In this document: positions 20,776-32,100 of the stretch, one piece after another | Layout of the letters: every line of letters starts with the position of its first letter | Numbering within the stretch: position 1 is the first letter of the stretch | Assembly (NCBI RefSeq): GCF_004208515.1 | Contig: NZ_SGIM01000005.1 | Location: 62,001 to 126,000 of the forward strand | Direction of reading: 5' to 3' | Length of the DNA: 64,000 nt | DNA from: Acinetobacter halotolerans | GTDB taxonomy: Bacteria > Pseudomonadota > Gammaproteobacteria > Pseudomonadales > Moraxellaceae | Position numbers and translations under genes: made by a program | The notes under the pieces: model-generated | What the model saw: the letters and a program-made list of their open reading frames with translations, nothing else | Told to the model about the DNA's origin: nothing | Databases searched by the model: none

Positions 20776-21483
20776 TTATACTTGAAATGGAGCAGGATCC
20801 CCAGCATGAACTTTGTTAATAATTTCACGCTCTTTTTCAGTAAACGCTTGAATAAAAACCGCAGCAGATTTTAAGGGTTTCATTGCAGCAAAACCTTCTT
20901 GAATGAATTCGTACATCCCTTCAAATTGATATTTTTTGGCAATGCCTTTGCACATCTTAAAAGCAGCGTACATCATGGTAGAACGCATATATTTGTCTAA
21001 GGTTACGCCTAACTCATCGAGTAGTTGTAATTGTTCATAACGCGCTTCACCTTGATCAAGTTTGACCAGTGTCTGGCGCATGATTTCATCGGTTATCGGT
21101 GTGTCTAAAGGGTAGTCTTGTAAGAGTTGGATGGCGACTTGCTCATCCAACCGTGTCGCGAGTACCGCCAGACTAACTGACTTTGTGCCCGTTTTAATGG
21201 CATTTTCAGGAAGTAGGCTTTCCGCTTTGTGGGCATATTTCAGTAAGCGTTCGATTTGTTGTGCCATGGCATCAAAATCAGGCCCACCATATAAGCGATT
21301 TAAAAAATATTGCGCCATCAGTTGATTTTCAGGCTGAGCAAAAAAGTCTTGATGCGTTGCAGCAATGCGAGCTTTCATCCATGCTTGTGCATCATGTAGA
21401 CGTTGGGCAATCGCTGGATCTTGGTGGTAATTCAAATTTTGATATTGTAATAAAAGATCATCAAATGCAGCGAGTTTTGACAT
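20776..21483 (-). CDS. conserved hypothetical protein of the FFLEELY-motif type
   Basis: A 235-residue, mostly helical, soluble protein without signal peptide or membrane segment. The YFLNRLYGG stretch near residue 60 looks like a variant of the FFLEELY motif that names a family of unknown function in gammaproteobacteria. The Cys in the MCKGIAKKYQFEGMYEF region is the only notable reactive residue seen. The ATG at 21483 is chosen; an in-frame TTG 12 bases earlier is less likely. It is monocistronic, with its own terminator. Confidence 0.7.
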   Translation of the reverse strand: MSKLAAFDDLLLQYQNLNYHQDPAIAQRLHDAQAWMKARIAATHQDFFAQPENQLMAQYFLNRLYGGPDFDAMAQQIERLLKYAHKAESLLPENAIKTGTKSVSLAVLATRLDEQVAIQLLQDYPLDTPITDEIMRQTLVKLDQGEARYEQLQLLDELGVTLDKYMRSTMMYAAFKMCKGIAKKYQFEGMYEFIQEGFAAMKPLKSAAVFIQAFTEKEREIINKVHAGDPAPFQV

Positions 21484-21690
21484 ATTCGAACTCAAAGAAA
21501 AATAAAATCATGAAATCATAGGCTGCATGATACCCAAGAACCATGACAACATAAATGCTAAATGCTTAACAATTGGTCAGTATAGATATACATTCATTTT
21601 TCTCTACAGAAATTGTACATTTGTTTTTTTAAAGTCTATTTTAGTTATGACTATACTCAATTTTAATAAATCATACACTTAGAGCAAAAA

Positions 21691-23109
21691 ATGAGTGAAC
21701 AACAAGCTGTATTTGAATTACGTGATGAAAATGAACTTTCTTTAGATTTGATTGAGGCGCAGTACGCATTAAAAGAAAGCCGTGATCAAAAAAATGCAAA
21801 AAGTGTGTTAGTGCTGGTCAGTGGCATTGAGCTGGCTGGTAAGGGCGAAGCGGTTAAACAGTTAAGAGAGTGGGTCGACCCACGTTATCTACGTGTCAAA
21901 GCAGATGCACCGCAACGTATGTCAAATAGCCAAGAATTTTGGCAGTCTTATACTCGATTTATTCCCGCTGAAGGTCAAATCGTGGTGATGTTTGGCAATT
22001 GGTATAGTGATTTACTTGCAACTGCGATGCAGGATGCGAAGGCTTTGGATGACAAAACATTTGATCGTTATGTGGAAAAAATGCGGGCATTCGAGCATGA
22101 TTTACAGCAGAACCATGTACATGTGATTAAAGTTTGGTTTGATCTGTCTTGGAAAGCATTGCAAAAACGTCTAGACCAAGTTGATCCATCTGAGCAGCAT
22201 TGGCATAAATTACATGGATTGGATTGGCGCAATAAAAAGCAATACGAGACTTTGCAAAGCTTCAGTCAACGTTTTACTGAGGACTGGTTTATCATCGATG
22301 GCGAAGATGAAAAACGTCGGGATCAATGTTTTGCTCAGTATGTGTTACAGACTTTGCAAGCCTTACCAGAACATCAAACATCCGCAGCAAAAACATGGCA
22401 GCAGGCAGAGATTCCTCAAGTACTCATGCAGCCAGCGCAACAGCTGTTAGAAAAAGAACATTATAAAGATGAATTGAATGAGCTGACCCGAAAAGTTGCT
22501 GAGGCATTACGTTGTGATGAGCGTAAAGTAATTATTGCTTTTGAGGGAATTGATGCGGCAGGTAAAGGCGGTGCTATTAAGCGGATCGTGAAAAAGTTAG
22601 ATCCGCGTGAATATGAAATTCATAGTATTGGTGCACCTGAGCGATATGAATTACGCCGCCCTTATTTATGGCGCTTTTGGAATCGACTCAATGAAAGTGG
22701 CAAAATCACCATTTTCGATCGGACGTGGTATGGGCGTGTGCTGGTGGAGCGTGTTGAAGGATTTGCATCTACGCTTGAATGGCAACGAGCTTATGATGAG
22801 ATCAATCGTTTTGAACAGAACTTAATTGATAGTCAAACTGTCATTGTTAAGATTTGGTTGGCCATTAGCAAAGATGAACAAGCATTGCGCTTTAAAGAGC
22901 GGGAACAGACACCGCATAAACGTTTTAAAATTACAGAAGAAGATTGGCGTAACCGTGAAAAATGGGACGACTATCTAGATGCTGCAGCTGACATGTTTGA
23001 ACGTACAAGTAGCAAAGATGCGCCGTGGCATGTGATTGCAACGGATGATAAATATAGTGCACGTATTGAAGTGTTGAAGGCGATATTAAAACAGCTGGGC
23101 GCGGGTTAG
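21691..23109 (+). CDS. pap: polyphosphate:AMP phosphotransferase (two-domain PPK2)
   Basis: Transfers phosphate from polyphosphate to AMP to form ADP, linking polyP stores to adenylate pools. The 472-residue product has two tandem PPK2 domains. The N-terminal half carries the P-loop-like SGIELAGKGEAVKQL (about residues 45-59). The C-terminal half (about 250-470) has the full catalytic set GIDAAGKGGAIKRI, SIGAPERYELRRPYLWRFW and FDRTWYGRVLVERVEGF. In this class the C-terminal domain is the active one. Length and layout match the enzyme characterised in Acinetobacter johnsonii. It is monocistronic behind an A+T-rich 200 bp upstream region. Confidence 0.95.
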   Translation: MSEQQAVFELRDENELSLDLIEAQYALKESRDQKNAKSVLVLVSGIELAGKGEAVKQLREWVDPRYLRVKADAPQRMSNSQEFWQSYTRFIPAEGQIVVMFGNWYSDLLATAMQDAKALDDKTFDRYVEKMRAFEHDLQQNHVHVIKVWFDLSWKALQKRLDQVDPSEQHWHKLHGLDWRNKKQYETLQSFSQRFTEDWFIIDGEDEKRRDQCFAQYVLQTLQALPEHQTSAAKTWQQAEIPQVLMQPAQQLLEKEHYKDELNELTRKVAEALRCDERKVIIAFEGIDAAGKGGAIKRIVKKLDPREYEIHSIGAPERYELRRPYLWRFWNRLNESGKITIFDRTWYGRVLVERVEGFASTLEWQRAYDEINRFEQNLIDSQTVIVKIWLAISKDEQALRFKEREQTPHKRFKITEEDWRNREKWDDYLDAAADMFERTSSKDAPWHVIATDDKYSARIEVLKAILKQLGAG

Positions 23110-23150
23110 ACGCTCAGCTTGCCTATTATAGTTGTGGACATTACCGTTGA

Positions 23151-24464
23151 TTAAGTGTGTTGAGCCAAGCCTGCTTGTATAGAAGAGGGTTTGGCTGTAA
23201 CACGTTGATGCTGACGAAACACGATCAATGTGGCAATCAGACTAATGATCGCGGCAAACATCAGCCAAAAAGCAGGCATACTTTTACTGCCAGACTCTTG
23301 AACAAGATAAGTGGCAATCATAGGGGTTAAGCCTCCAAAGACTGAAGTTGCTAAGCTATAGGCGACGGAGAACCCTGCGATACGCACTGAGCTTGGCATC
23401 ATTTCGGTTAATGAAACCACCAACGCACCATTGTATAAACTATAGAGTAGTGATAACCACAACAGTGCCATCAACATATGCGCAAGACTGATGTCATGTG
23501 CTAACCAGTTGAGCAAAGGATAGGCACTAATAAAAATCAGTACAGTTGTAATGATCAAAAGTGGTTTTCGACCAAACTTATCTGAGAGATGTCCACCAAT
23601 CGGTAACAGTAAAAAGTTGCTTGCACCCACCATGACGGTTGCGATTAAACTTTCGGTACTGCTTAAATGCAGCACTTCCTTACCGTAGGTCGGTGTATAT
23701 ACCGTAATAAAATAAAACATGGTGGTGGTGGTTGCGACCATACACATGCCCAGCAGTACGATTTTCCAATTCGCAGCCAGTGTCGCCATAATTTGTTGAG
23801 TACTTGGGTGCTCTTTGCGGGAGCTAAATGCTTCTGTTTCTTGCAAAGATTTCCTTAACCAGAAAATGAACGGAATAATAGCGCAACCGACGAAGAAGGG
23901 AATACGCCACGCCCAAGCATCTACTTGTGCTTTGGTAAATGCCAAGCTGACCAAATAACCTAAAGTAGCAGCAAAAATAACAGCCACTTGTTGGCTGGCA
24001 GATTGCCAACTGGTAATAAAACCGCGGTTATGTGGTTCAGCTATTTCTGATAAATAGACAGACACACCACCGAGTTCGACACCTGCTGAGAACCCTTGAG
24101 CCAGACGGCCGACGAAGATTAAAACCGTGGCTGCAAATCCAATACTGGCATAACCTGGGGTCAGCGCGATCAGCAAAGAGCCAGCGGCCATGATGCTCAA
24201 CGTGACCATTAATCCTTTACGACGGCCTATGCGATCAACATAAGGCCCTAGGACGAGGGCGCCAATCGGGCGCATCAGAAAGCTTACGGCAAAGACCAAA
24301 AAGGTTTTCATCAGTGCCGCATAGCTACTATCGGAGTGGAAAAAGGTTTGACCTATGGCTTGTGCATAAAGCCCAAAAAGGAAGAAATCATATTGTTCGA
24401 GAAAATTCCCGCTGGTGACATTAAAAATTGCACGTATCTTTGACGTTGTTGGTCCGTGTTGCAC
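23151..24464 (-). CDS. MFS transporter, metabolite:H+ symporter family (citrate/tricarballylate-like)
   Basis: A 12-helix inner-membrane symporter of the MHS group, 437 residues. The family signature [20 protein letters not shown] follows helix 2, and [21 protein letters not shown], with the charged residues of helix 4, is diagnostic of MHS members such as CitA, KgtP and TcuC. The N-terminus [20 protein letters not shown] is closest in character to citrate/tricarballylate carriers, but the substrate is unproven. Translation starts at GTG 24464, preceded by GGAGAG at good spacing; that ribosome-binding site lies in one arm of an inverted repeat. Confidence 0.85.
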   Translation of the reverse strand: MQHGPTTSKIRAIFNVTSGNFLEQYDFFLFGLYAQAIGQTFFHSDSSYAALMKTFLVFAVSFLMRPIGALVLGPYVDRIGRRKGLMVTLSIMAAGSLLIALTPGYASIGFAATVLIFVGRLAQGFSAGVELGGVSVYLSEIAEPHNRGFITSWQSASQQVAVIFAATLGYLVSLAFTKAQVDAWAWRIPFFVGCAIIPFIFWLRKSLQETEAFSSRKEHPSTQQIMATLAANWKIVLLGMCMVATTTTMFYFITVYTPTYGKEVLHLSSTESLIATVMVGASNFLLLPIGGHLSDKFGRKPLLIITTVLIFISAYPLLNWLAHDISLAHMLMALLWLSLLYSLYNGALVVSLTEMMPSSVRIAGFSVAYSLATSVFGGLTPMIATYLVQESGSKSMPAFWLMFAAIISLIATLIVFRQHQRVTAKPSSIQAGLAQHT

Positions 24465-24470
24465 AACGAC

Positions 24471-24504
24471 TCTCCATCATTCATTTGTCATCGTGTGATG
24501 GAGA
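24471..24504 (-). promoter_or_regulatory. inverted repeat covering the ribosome-binding site of the MFS gene
   Basis: A perfect 8-bp inverted repeat TCTCCATC/GATGGAGA with an 18-base spacer lies immediately before the GTG start. In the mRNA the downstream arm contains the GGAG ribosome-binding site. It could be an operator or a translational hairpin. Confidence 0.45.
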
Positions 24505-24724
24505 ATAAAAATACAATCTTGATCTAAACTTAAAAAATTAAGTGAATATTAATGCTTCTGTTGTTTTTATGTAGTCCGTACTTCCCTCTGAGACAGGTCG
24601 CCTCAAAGGGAACAAAGACCTCTTTTATCATTATTGAGATCCTTGGTGTATTTCTCGTAGTTGGAGAAACAAAAGGGATTGATGAAAGAAGTCTAACTAT
24701 CTTTTTATAACGTCGAAATTTATA

Positions 24725-25225
24725 TTAGTTGAGCGCAAGGCTTTTTTGTTGAATACGTTTTGCTAATTTATAGCAATCTTCGATATGCAGCTCGGTGATT
24801 TTTTTCATCATAAAATACCCTAAACTTGCTGCAATAATTTGTCCGCCTAGAGGAATAAATTTGGTCACTTGTTTGGTGGCGATTTTGGCAAAGAAACCAT
24901 TAAAGGATTTTTTCATAGCAGTGCGTGCAACCAGGAATCCTGAAAACTCAAAACCACGTTTACGTAATTCATTCCAATGGATTTTTTTGGTTTCTGGGTC
25001 ATAGACGCTGATATGTTCAGGTGCTAGACCAAAGCGAGAGTTAATATCCGGAATGACTTGGGTCAGCATGCTCAAGTCAACAACAACATCAAAAAATGGG
25101 ATGGGTATAATGGCTGCACCCGCTGAATAATAAGCAGTTTTTTTTGTACGTTCCAAGCATTCCTTACGGATTTGTTCCAAATTTAAACTTGGGTCAATAA
25201 AGTCAGGCGTTTTTTCAATTTTCAT
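24725..25225 (-). CDS. small membrane-associated protein, DUF697/EcsC-like
   Basis: A 166-residue basic protein. The segment AYYSAGAAIIPIPFFDVVVDLSMLTQVIPDINSRFGL (about residues 31-67) is a hydrophobic hairpin of the kind seen in DUF697 and EcsC-like proteins, and a second one (about 125-147, KFIPLGGQIIAASLGYFMMKKI) lies near the C-terminus. Many relatives accompany GTPases, but none is next to it here. Family assignment is by pattern only, and the function is unknown. Confidence 0.6.
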   Translation of the reverse strand: MKIEKTPDFIDPSLNLEQIRKECLERTKKTAYYSAGAAIIPIPFFDVVVDLSMLTQVIPDINSRFGLAPEHISVYDPETKKIHWNELRKRGFEFSGFLVARTAMKKSFNGFFAKIATKQVTKFIPLGGQIIAASLGYFMMKKITELHIEDCYKLAKRIQQKSLALN

Positions 25226-25358
25226 AAAGTGATACCTAAGTCTATCCTTTGAATATGGGATTTTTTGGGGTGTATGTATAAATAGTCAACAATACTTTAT
25301 TCAACCTTATTAAATAACAGTTTTCAAAACAATTTTTATATTTCATTGTTTGATTAAC

Positions 25359-25386
25359 GTGACATAGTTCTACAAGCTTGTATAGT
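25359..25386 (+). promoter_or_regulatory. candidate sigma-70 promoter of recC
   Basis: GTGACA and TATAGT are separated by 16 bases, 63 bp before the recC ATG. The match is good at -10 and fair at -35. Confidence 0.5.
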
Positions 25387-25448
25387 AATGATTATGTACG
25401 ATTTTGTGCATGTGAAATGGTGCTTTTTTGATGAGGTTGTATTAACGC

Positions 25449-28400
25449 ATGGCGATTCATGTTATCCAAAGTCAACGCCTTGAAGTATTATTGCAAGGCG
25501 TGATGGCATCCATCACTCAACCAAGCACCTCACCATTTCAAGTGTTTAAAACGCAACACTTTATTGTCCCTAGTCCTGCTCAAGAACAATGGTTAACGCA
25601 GAAAATTGCTGAACAACAGGGCATGACTGCGAATTATCAATTCCATCAGAGAATTCGTGGTTTCCAATGGTATGCCTACCAACAAGTCCTCGATGATAAA
25701 GAGAAGGTACGTAAAGCCAATATTCCGCGCTTGATTTTAAAATGGCGGATACATCAAGCCTTGCAGCCTTTTATTCACTCTGAGCAACTCACACTTGCTG
25801 AAGAACATCCTCTCTATTCAATCGTACAGCGTATCTATGACAGTGCCGATCAGTTACAGCAGGGCACAGAAAAACAGCTTAAAAAGCAAAGCATGTTGTA
25901 TTGGGTAGCTGAACAGGTTTCACAGTTATTCAATAACTATATGATTTACCGTGGTTATTGCCAACGTGGTTGTCAGCATGATTGCACCTGTTCAAGTAAT
26001 TGGTTGTCGACTTGGGGACAAAATCAAGCGCTCGATATTGAAAATTTGATTTCTCACTCAGATCAACAAATTTCGGCTTTTACGCTCAATCAGACCCAGC
26101 AATTAGAAGCATGGCAACGTTGGTTATGGCACAACTATTTTCATGCTGACTTTTTGGAAATGCAAAGTATTGATGCTGATTTCTGGAAACTTCTGGACAA
26201 TGAGCAGACAAGATCGCAGGCGTTGGCTCAACTTCCGAATCAGGTCATCGTTTTCACGCTTTTAGATCTCCCGCCTAGCCAATTACAGTTCTTACGTCGT
26301 TTAGGGCAATATCTTGAAGTGCTAATTTTGCACTATAACCCGTCACAGGAATATTGGGCGGATAGTGTCGATCCGCTTTGGAAGCAACGTTATGATTTGG
26401 GGGTGAAAGAACGTTTCATTGTGAAGAATCCGAAAGCGACAGATGCGCAAATTGCCGCATTTTTTGAAAGCTTTAGTTTAGGTTTTAATGCCTTAAATCG
26501 TGAATCACGGCATCCTTTGTTAACGCGTTTAGGCAAGCAGGCACGTGATCATTTTTCGCTGTTATCGCAACTAGCGACAGGGGAAGAGGGCAATTGGGTT
26601 GATGCATTTGAAGATTACTTTCCAGACAGCTTACTTGGTCAAATCCAGTCGGATATTTTCTATCTGGCTGAACCGATACCCCAACAGTATGAATTAGCTG
26701 CCGATGATGAGTCGATTCAACTTCATGTCTGTCACTCCAGTTTGCGCCAACTTGAGGTATTAAAAGAACAGTTAGTGCATTGGCTTTCTCAAGCGGACAA
26801 CACAGCTCGTCGTCCAAGTGATGTGCTGATTCTGACCCCGAATTTGGCGGAGTTAGAACCGTTGATTCGCAGTGTTTTTCCTGCTGTGCCCAATGAGCAT
26901 GAGGTATTTTTGCCGATCAAAATAGCAGGGGTCGCGCAGTTAGATGCGTTGAATGCATGGCGGGCGGTGTTAGGTCGCTTACAATTGACTCAAGGACGTT
27001 TTACGCAAGATGAGTTCGCCGATTGGTTGAATTTGTCAGCAACACAACAGCGTTATGGCCTAGATTATAGCCAAGTGCAACGAACATTGACGTTGTTAAG
27101 TGATGCTGGCTTTAAGCGTGGTCTGGATGCGGAACATTTAAAACAGAGTCTCACTGAGGCTGATCAAGACTATCGTTATAGTTTTAAATTTGCTTTAGAC
27201 CGTTTGGCTTTAGGGATTGCTGTACCTGCACATGTGATGGTGCAACAGACTTTGAGTTATGCGGGGGTGCAGCCGAGCGATTTTGAGTTAATTGGAATTC
27301 TGATTCAGATTTATCAGGATCTGGCAGCTCGACGTGACTGGTTAACCGTACATAAGCAAGGTCAGCGTTTACCTGTAGAAACATGGTTAACACGGATCAA
27401 GGCAGAAGTTCAGGAGTTTGAACAGGCCGATGTGACGGCTTTAAAAGCCGTTCGCGAAATCGTGCAAAAGCAAGAACGAATGCTGACCTTGGCCAGTTAT
27501 TACGATGATGCCGAAACCCAGTTACGGCAAATTTCATTGCCGCTGCCTTATCTTCTAGAAGAAATACAACGCACTTTAGAAAGTCAGTCAGCACAAGTTG
27601 AGCCGACAGGGCAAATTACTTTTAGTCAGATCGGGCAGATTCGTCCGATTCCTTATCGGTTAATTGTGCTGTTGAATTTAGATACTGGTAAATTCCCAAA
27701 TCGGGACAGCCATATTCCATTTGATTTAATGGATGCATTACGCCAACAGTTAGGTGATCGTTCCCGTCTGGAAGACGATCAAGGTGCCTTTTTGGATGCA
27801 GTACTGTTGGCTCAAGAGCAATTATGGTTATTTTATAATGGCTTTGATATTAATGATGGCGAAGTTCGAGAACCATCCAGTGTGTTGCAGGGTTTTCGAG
27901 ATCATTTGGCTTTGATTGTGAAAGCCCCTCTCTCTAAATCTCTCCCAGAGGGAGAGACTTCCTTGGATTCTTTTGGGGAAGACTATGAAAAACTCCAAAT
28001 CCCCTCACAACTGTATCCACTTTATCACCTGCATCGCTTACAGCCTTTTGATCCGCTTGGTTTTATCGCAGAACGTCCTGTGCGTTACCAAGATCAGTGG
28101 TTTAAAGTGGCTTCACAAATTCAGCAAGCGACAGGTGAGCGCCAAGCATGGGTGAATACCTCATACCCAATTGAAAACAATGAAATGACGATTCTGGATA
28201 GTCGTCAATGGATTCAGGATGTGACTTTTCCAGCACGGCTGTATTTGAAAACCTTGGGGGTGGAAAACCTCAGCGCAACAGAGTTAGTTGATCAAACAGA
28301 ACCTTTACTGTTAGATGGCTTGGGTAAATATGCGATTCGACATTTTCTACAACAACAGGATTTTGCTCAGAATAGTCAAGCGGCGTCGTCCAGCCTATTA

Positions 28401-29111
28401 CAAGATCAACTTCCTGTCGGCAAAGTACAACAAAGTGCATGGCAACAAAGTTGTTTGGAGCAACAACGGCTGCTGGAGCGATTGCAACAATATGCCTCAG
28501 CGCCCACTGAAACCACGCAACGTGTGTGGCGCGTTTCAAAACAATTACAAATTGGCTGCGTAACACCAAAACATCTGACACAAGATTGGGTCAGCCTAGA
28601 TGCATCCAGTGCGCGCGCAAAACGTCTGGCCAAAGTGTGGCTGGAATATTTACTTTGGTTGACGATATTGAATCATGACTCGGCAACTGAGAAACGCCGT
28701 ATTGTCGTATTTAGTGATCAAACTGTGATTTGTGAAGGTTTGAATTCTCATCAAGCACATCACTATTTACAAGCATGGTTACAGCTTTGGCAAACTGCTC
28801 AGCAGCAGCCTATCGTATTATCAGCAGCTTTATTGTTGAAGCCGCTCGAAAAAGCTAAACGTTATGAATGGATAGAACAGGGTGATCAGCATATTTTAGC
28901 CGAAGACAGTCAAAAGCAAATATTGAAAGACTGGAATGATACGGGTGATTTTTCAGGGTTTGATATGTCCCAAAATGAAGCCTGCAAGCTACATCGTGAC
29001 TGGCAATTTATTCTACAGGAACAAGATGCAACTGCATTATTGGGATATGCCTGTGATCACTATTCCTATGCTTTGTATCAACCGATTTTTGAATTTTTAC
29101 GGGTGGAGTAA
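25449..29111 (+). CDS. recC: exodeoxyribonuclease V gamma subunit
   Basis: RecC recognises Chi and scaffolds the RecBCD helicase-nuclease for double-strand break repair. The 1220-residue product has the RecC N-terminal pattern IHVIQSQRLEVLLQ...FIVPSPAQEQWLTQKIAEQQGMTANYQF and the region SQIGQIRPIPYRLIVLLNLDTGKFPNRD. It shows a degenerate helicase fold without Walker motifs, as expected for RecC. About residues 824-840 contain a short palindrome-encoded insertion (PLSKSLPEGETSL). It is the first gene of recC-recB-recD; recB begins three bases after its stop. Confidence 0.96.
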   Translation: MAIHVIQSQRLEVLLQGVMASITQPSTSPFQVFKTQHFIVPSPAQEQWLTQKIAEQQGMTANYQFHQRIRGFQWYAYQQVLDDKEKVRKANIPRLILKWRIHQALQPFIHSEQLTLAEEHPLYSIVQRIYDSADQLQQGTEKQLKKQSMLYWVAEQVSQLFNNYMIYRGYCQRGCQHDCTCSSNWLSTWGQNQALDIENLISHSDQQISAFTLNQTQQLEAWQRWLWHNYFHADFLEMQSIDADFWKLLDNEQTRSQALAQLPNQVIVFTLLDLPPSQLQFLRRLGQYLEVLILHYNPSQEYWADSVDPLWKQRYDLGVKERFIVKNPKATDAQIAAFFESFSLGFNALNRESRHPLLTRLGKQARDHFSLLSQLATGEEGNWVDAFEDYFPDSLLGQIQSDIFYLAEPIPQQYELAADDESIQLHVCHSSLRQLEVLKEQLVHWLSQADNTARRPSDVLILTPNLAELEPLIRSVFPAVPNEHEVFLPIKIAGVAQLDALNAWRAVLGRLQLTQGRFTQDEFADWLNLSATQQRYGLDYSQVQRTLTLLSDAGFKRGLDAEHLKQSLTEADQDYRYSFKFALDRLALGIAVPAHVMVQQTLSYAGVQPSDFELIGILIQIYQDLAARRDWLTVHKQGQRLPVETWLTRIKAEVQEFEQADVTALKAVREIVQKQERMLTLASYYDDAETQLRQISLPLPYLLEEIQRTLESQSAQVEPTGQITFSQIGQIRPIPYRLIVLLNLDTGKFPNRDSHIPFDLMDALRQQLGDRSRLEDDQGAFLDAVLLAQEQLWLFYNGFDINDGEVREPSSVLQGFRDHLALIVKAPLSKSLPEGETSLDSFGEDYEKLQIPSQLYPLYHLHRLQPFDPLGFIAERPVRYQDQWFKVASQIQQATGERQAWVNTSYPIENNEMTILDSRQWIQDVTFPARLYLKTLGVENLSATELVDQTEPLLLDGLGKYAIRHFLQQQDFAQNSQAASSSLLQDQLPVGKVQQSAWQQSCLEQQRLLERLQQYASAPTETTQRVWRVSKQLQIGCVTPKHLTQDWVSLDASSARAKRLAKVWLEYLLWLTILNHDSATEKRRIVVFSDQTVICEGLNSHQAHHYLQAWLQLWQTAQQQPIVLSAALLLKPLEKAKRYEWIEQGDQHILAEDSQKQILKDWNDTGDFSGFDMSQNEACKLHRDWQFILQEQDATALLGYACDHYSYALYQPIFEFLRVE
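27939..27957. repeat. short palindromic repeat inserted in recC
   Basis: A perfect 8-bp stem TCTCTCCC/GGGAGAGA with an AGA loop lies within a C+T-rich then G+A-rich stretch (about 27925-27960). This pattern is typical of dispersed intergenic palindromes, but here it is in frame inside recC. Confidence 0.6.
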
Positions 29112-29114
29112 GAC

Positions 29115-32100
29115 ATGCAATCACAATATCCAGTGTCTTATCAACCCATTGGCGACATCCAGTTTGAAGGTTTGCATCTGATTGAAGCATCGGCTGGAAC
29201 GGGGAAAACCTATACTTTATCCAGTTTGATGGTACGGATATTTTTAGAAAAATATTTACCCAATCAAGTGATTGCCACAACCTTTACCCGTGCTGCTGCC
29301 GCAGAACTCAAAAGCCGCATTCGTGCGCGTTTGGTGGAGGTCCATCAATATTTAGAACCATTCCGCACGCTATTAGACGCCGATATTTACAAACTTGCAG
29401 CGCAGGAATCTGATCCACTTAAACAACATATTTTACAAACATTTGCGCCGCGCATTGCTTATGCCTGTGAACGGCTGAAATTAGTGATTGATCAGTTGGA
29501 TGAATTATTCGTTGGTACATTGGATAGTTTTAGCCAAAAGCTGTTAAGAGAATTTGCTTTTGAAAGTGGCAAAATTGAGCGCGCCCAGATTACTGAAGAT
29601 GCGAAAAGTTATACCCGTCAACTGATTCATGATGTGTTACGAGAATGGATACAATCTCAGCCGCAACAGGTGATTGATGCACTGTATACCGTGGGTGGAC
29701 TTAAAAGTATCGATCATTTTGTAGGAATGGTGGAAAGCTCGCTGAATTTTAGCTCCGCCCAGTTTAAGTTGCCTGATATGCCAGAGATTGAGCTTGCGCA
29801 ATTACAACTGTGGCAACAACAAGCACAGCAGATTGAACTCAGTACTTTTGCAGAATATTTCCATTTAGATGGTGCTTATTATTCACATATTAATGGCACT
29901 TCTTTCCGTAACAACGCTTTTAATAAATTATTCTGCGAAGCATTACCAAAGCTATTAAAAGCCCTTGCGAATACCGAGAATGTGCAGGTTTTTGATCAGT
30001 ATTTTGCAGATGCACGTGACGCTGTGTTTAAATTTTTAGATAAATTAGAACAACAGAAGATTTTTAAAAAATGCCCTGCGGAGATTGCAGAGGGTTTTTA
30101 TCAACATCCAACGGTTTTACAACTTCAAAAACTTTGTCAGTCCCTACAACAGACACAACAGCAGTTCGAACAGTTGCAGGTTTATTTAAAAGCCTATTTG
30201 TGTCTCGAAGTGAAGAAGCGTTTACCACAAGTATTGCAGCAAAAAGGTGAAACTACTTTTGCTCAGCAAATCAAAACCCTATCAGAAGCCTTAAAAGGTG
30301 AGCAAGGACAACGTTTTGCGGTGTTTGTGCAGGCACGTTACCCGTTGATTTTAGTGGATGAATTTCAGGACACCAACCAAGACCAAGATGATATGTTAGC
30401 CAGTATTTGGCGGCATCCACAACGCTATCAAAAAGGTTGCATGATTATGGTGGGGGACCGTAAACAAGCGATTTATGGTTTCCGTGGTGGGGATATGCTG
30501 ACCTTCCTGAATGCCTATCAAGACATTATGGCCAAGCAGGGGCGTGAGTATAAATTGATTCATAACCATCGTTCGGTCAAAGAGTTGGTCGAGGTGGTGG
30601 ATGTGCTGTTTCAACGACACATGGATTTTGGTGAGCAGGTACTTTATGACCCAATTCAGGCAGGTTCACGTCCACATCCTGCTTTAATTGAAAATGAGCA
30701 CATCAACCCGACCCCTTTACGTTGGTTACAGCTACGAGACGGCAATGAACAAGCAACCCAAGTGGCTTGGAAAATTCAGAGCTTACTCAACCAAGCCCAT
30801 TTGCAGCAATTGTACTTAGAGGGTGATGCTCGCATAGCCATTTGTGAAGATGATATTGCGGTGCTTTCACGTAGCCACCGTCAATTGGATGAAGTGCAAT
30901 ATGTGTTACAGCGCTTGGGCATTCGAGTCAATCGTCCATCAAAACGCAGTGTTTTTGATTCAGCGATTGCGCAGGATGTGGGTGCATTGTTAACCGCTCT
31001 ACTTCATCCCTATGATGAAGCCAAGTTAAAACGCGCGTTACTGAGCCGTTTATTCGGTTTTGATTTAACCCGCCTTTTAGCACTGGAACAAAGTGCTGAA
31101 GGACTGAGTCAGTATATTCAACAGTTCGATGCCATTCGTGAAATGTGGTTGAATCAAGGTTTTTTATCAGCTTGGCAGCGTTGCTTGAATCAGTTTGGTA
31201 TTTGGCAACAGTTGGTTGCAACGCAAAGTAAAGAAAATGAACGTGCGGTAGTGAATTTACGTCATCTCACCGATATTTTGAGTCAGCATAGTGAGCGTGT
31301 GCAAGGCATACAAAACCTGTATCACTGGTATTTAAAACAGCTGCATTCACCTAGTGATCGGGACTGGGAGTTGGAACATAAACTGTCCAGTGAGGCGGGT
31401 GTGCAGTTAATGACGATTCACCAGTCCAAGGGCCTAGAGTTTAAGATTGTTTTTTTATTGGGCGCAAATAAGCCATTTTCAGAACAACAGAAAACGCTTA
31501 ATTTTTCTACCATAGAGACTCAATTACCTGAGACAGGGCAAACGCGAATGCAGCGTGTGGTGGCGGTCGCAGATAAAAACTTTCTACAACAAATTGAATT
31601 GGATCAACATCAACAACGTGCTTTGGCGGAGCAAAATCGTTTGTGGTATGTGGCACTGACGCGTGCTAGTCATCGCGTCTATGCAGTGTTCGAGCCTGAA
31701 AAGGGTGATAAAAATAAACTATCAGGTTTGGCGTTTTGGAAGAATCAAGGTGAAGCTTTTCAGCATGTATGCAGTGCTGAAGAGGCTTTGGTCTTGGAGC
31801 GACCACAAGCGTTACATCTTCAACACACCCAACAAAAGCGAATGCTCGCTGCACGACCTTTACCCGAACAGCGGTTTTATGCACGTGCTAAAACCAGCTT
31901 TAGCTATTTGGCACAACACTTAAAACACAAAGCCAATCATGTTGATCGTTTGGCCAATATGAATCAGGATTTTGATCAAGCTGAAGATGAATTAGACCTC
32001 CAACTCGCGGAGAACATAGCAAGCGCTGAGCCGATTGCTTGGATTAAACAGTATTTCCCCAAAGGGACGTTGGCAGGGAATTTCCTGCATGAAATCTTTG

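Noticed and set aside
28270..28633. Antisense frames of 75-103 codons within recC
   Set aside because: They are antisense shadows of a well-conserved gene, with unlikely composition and no start signals.
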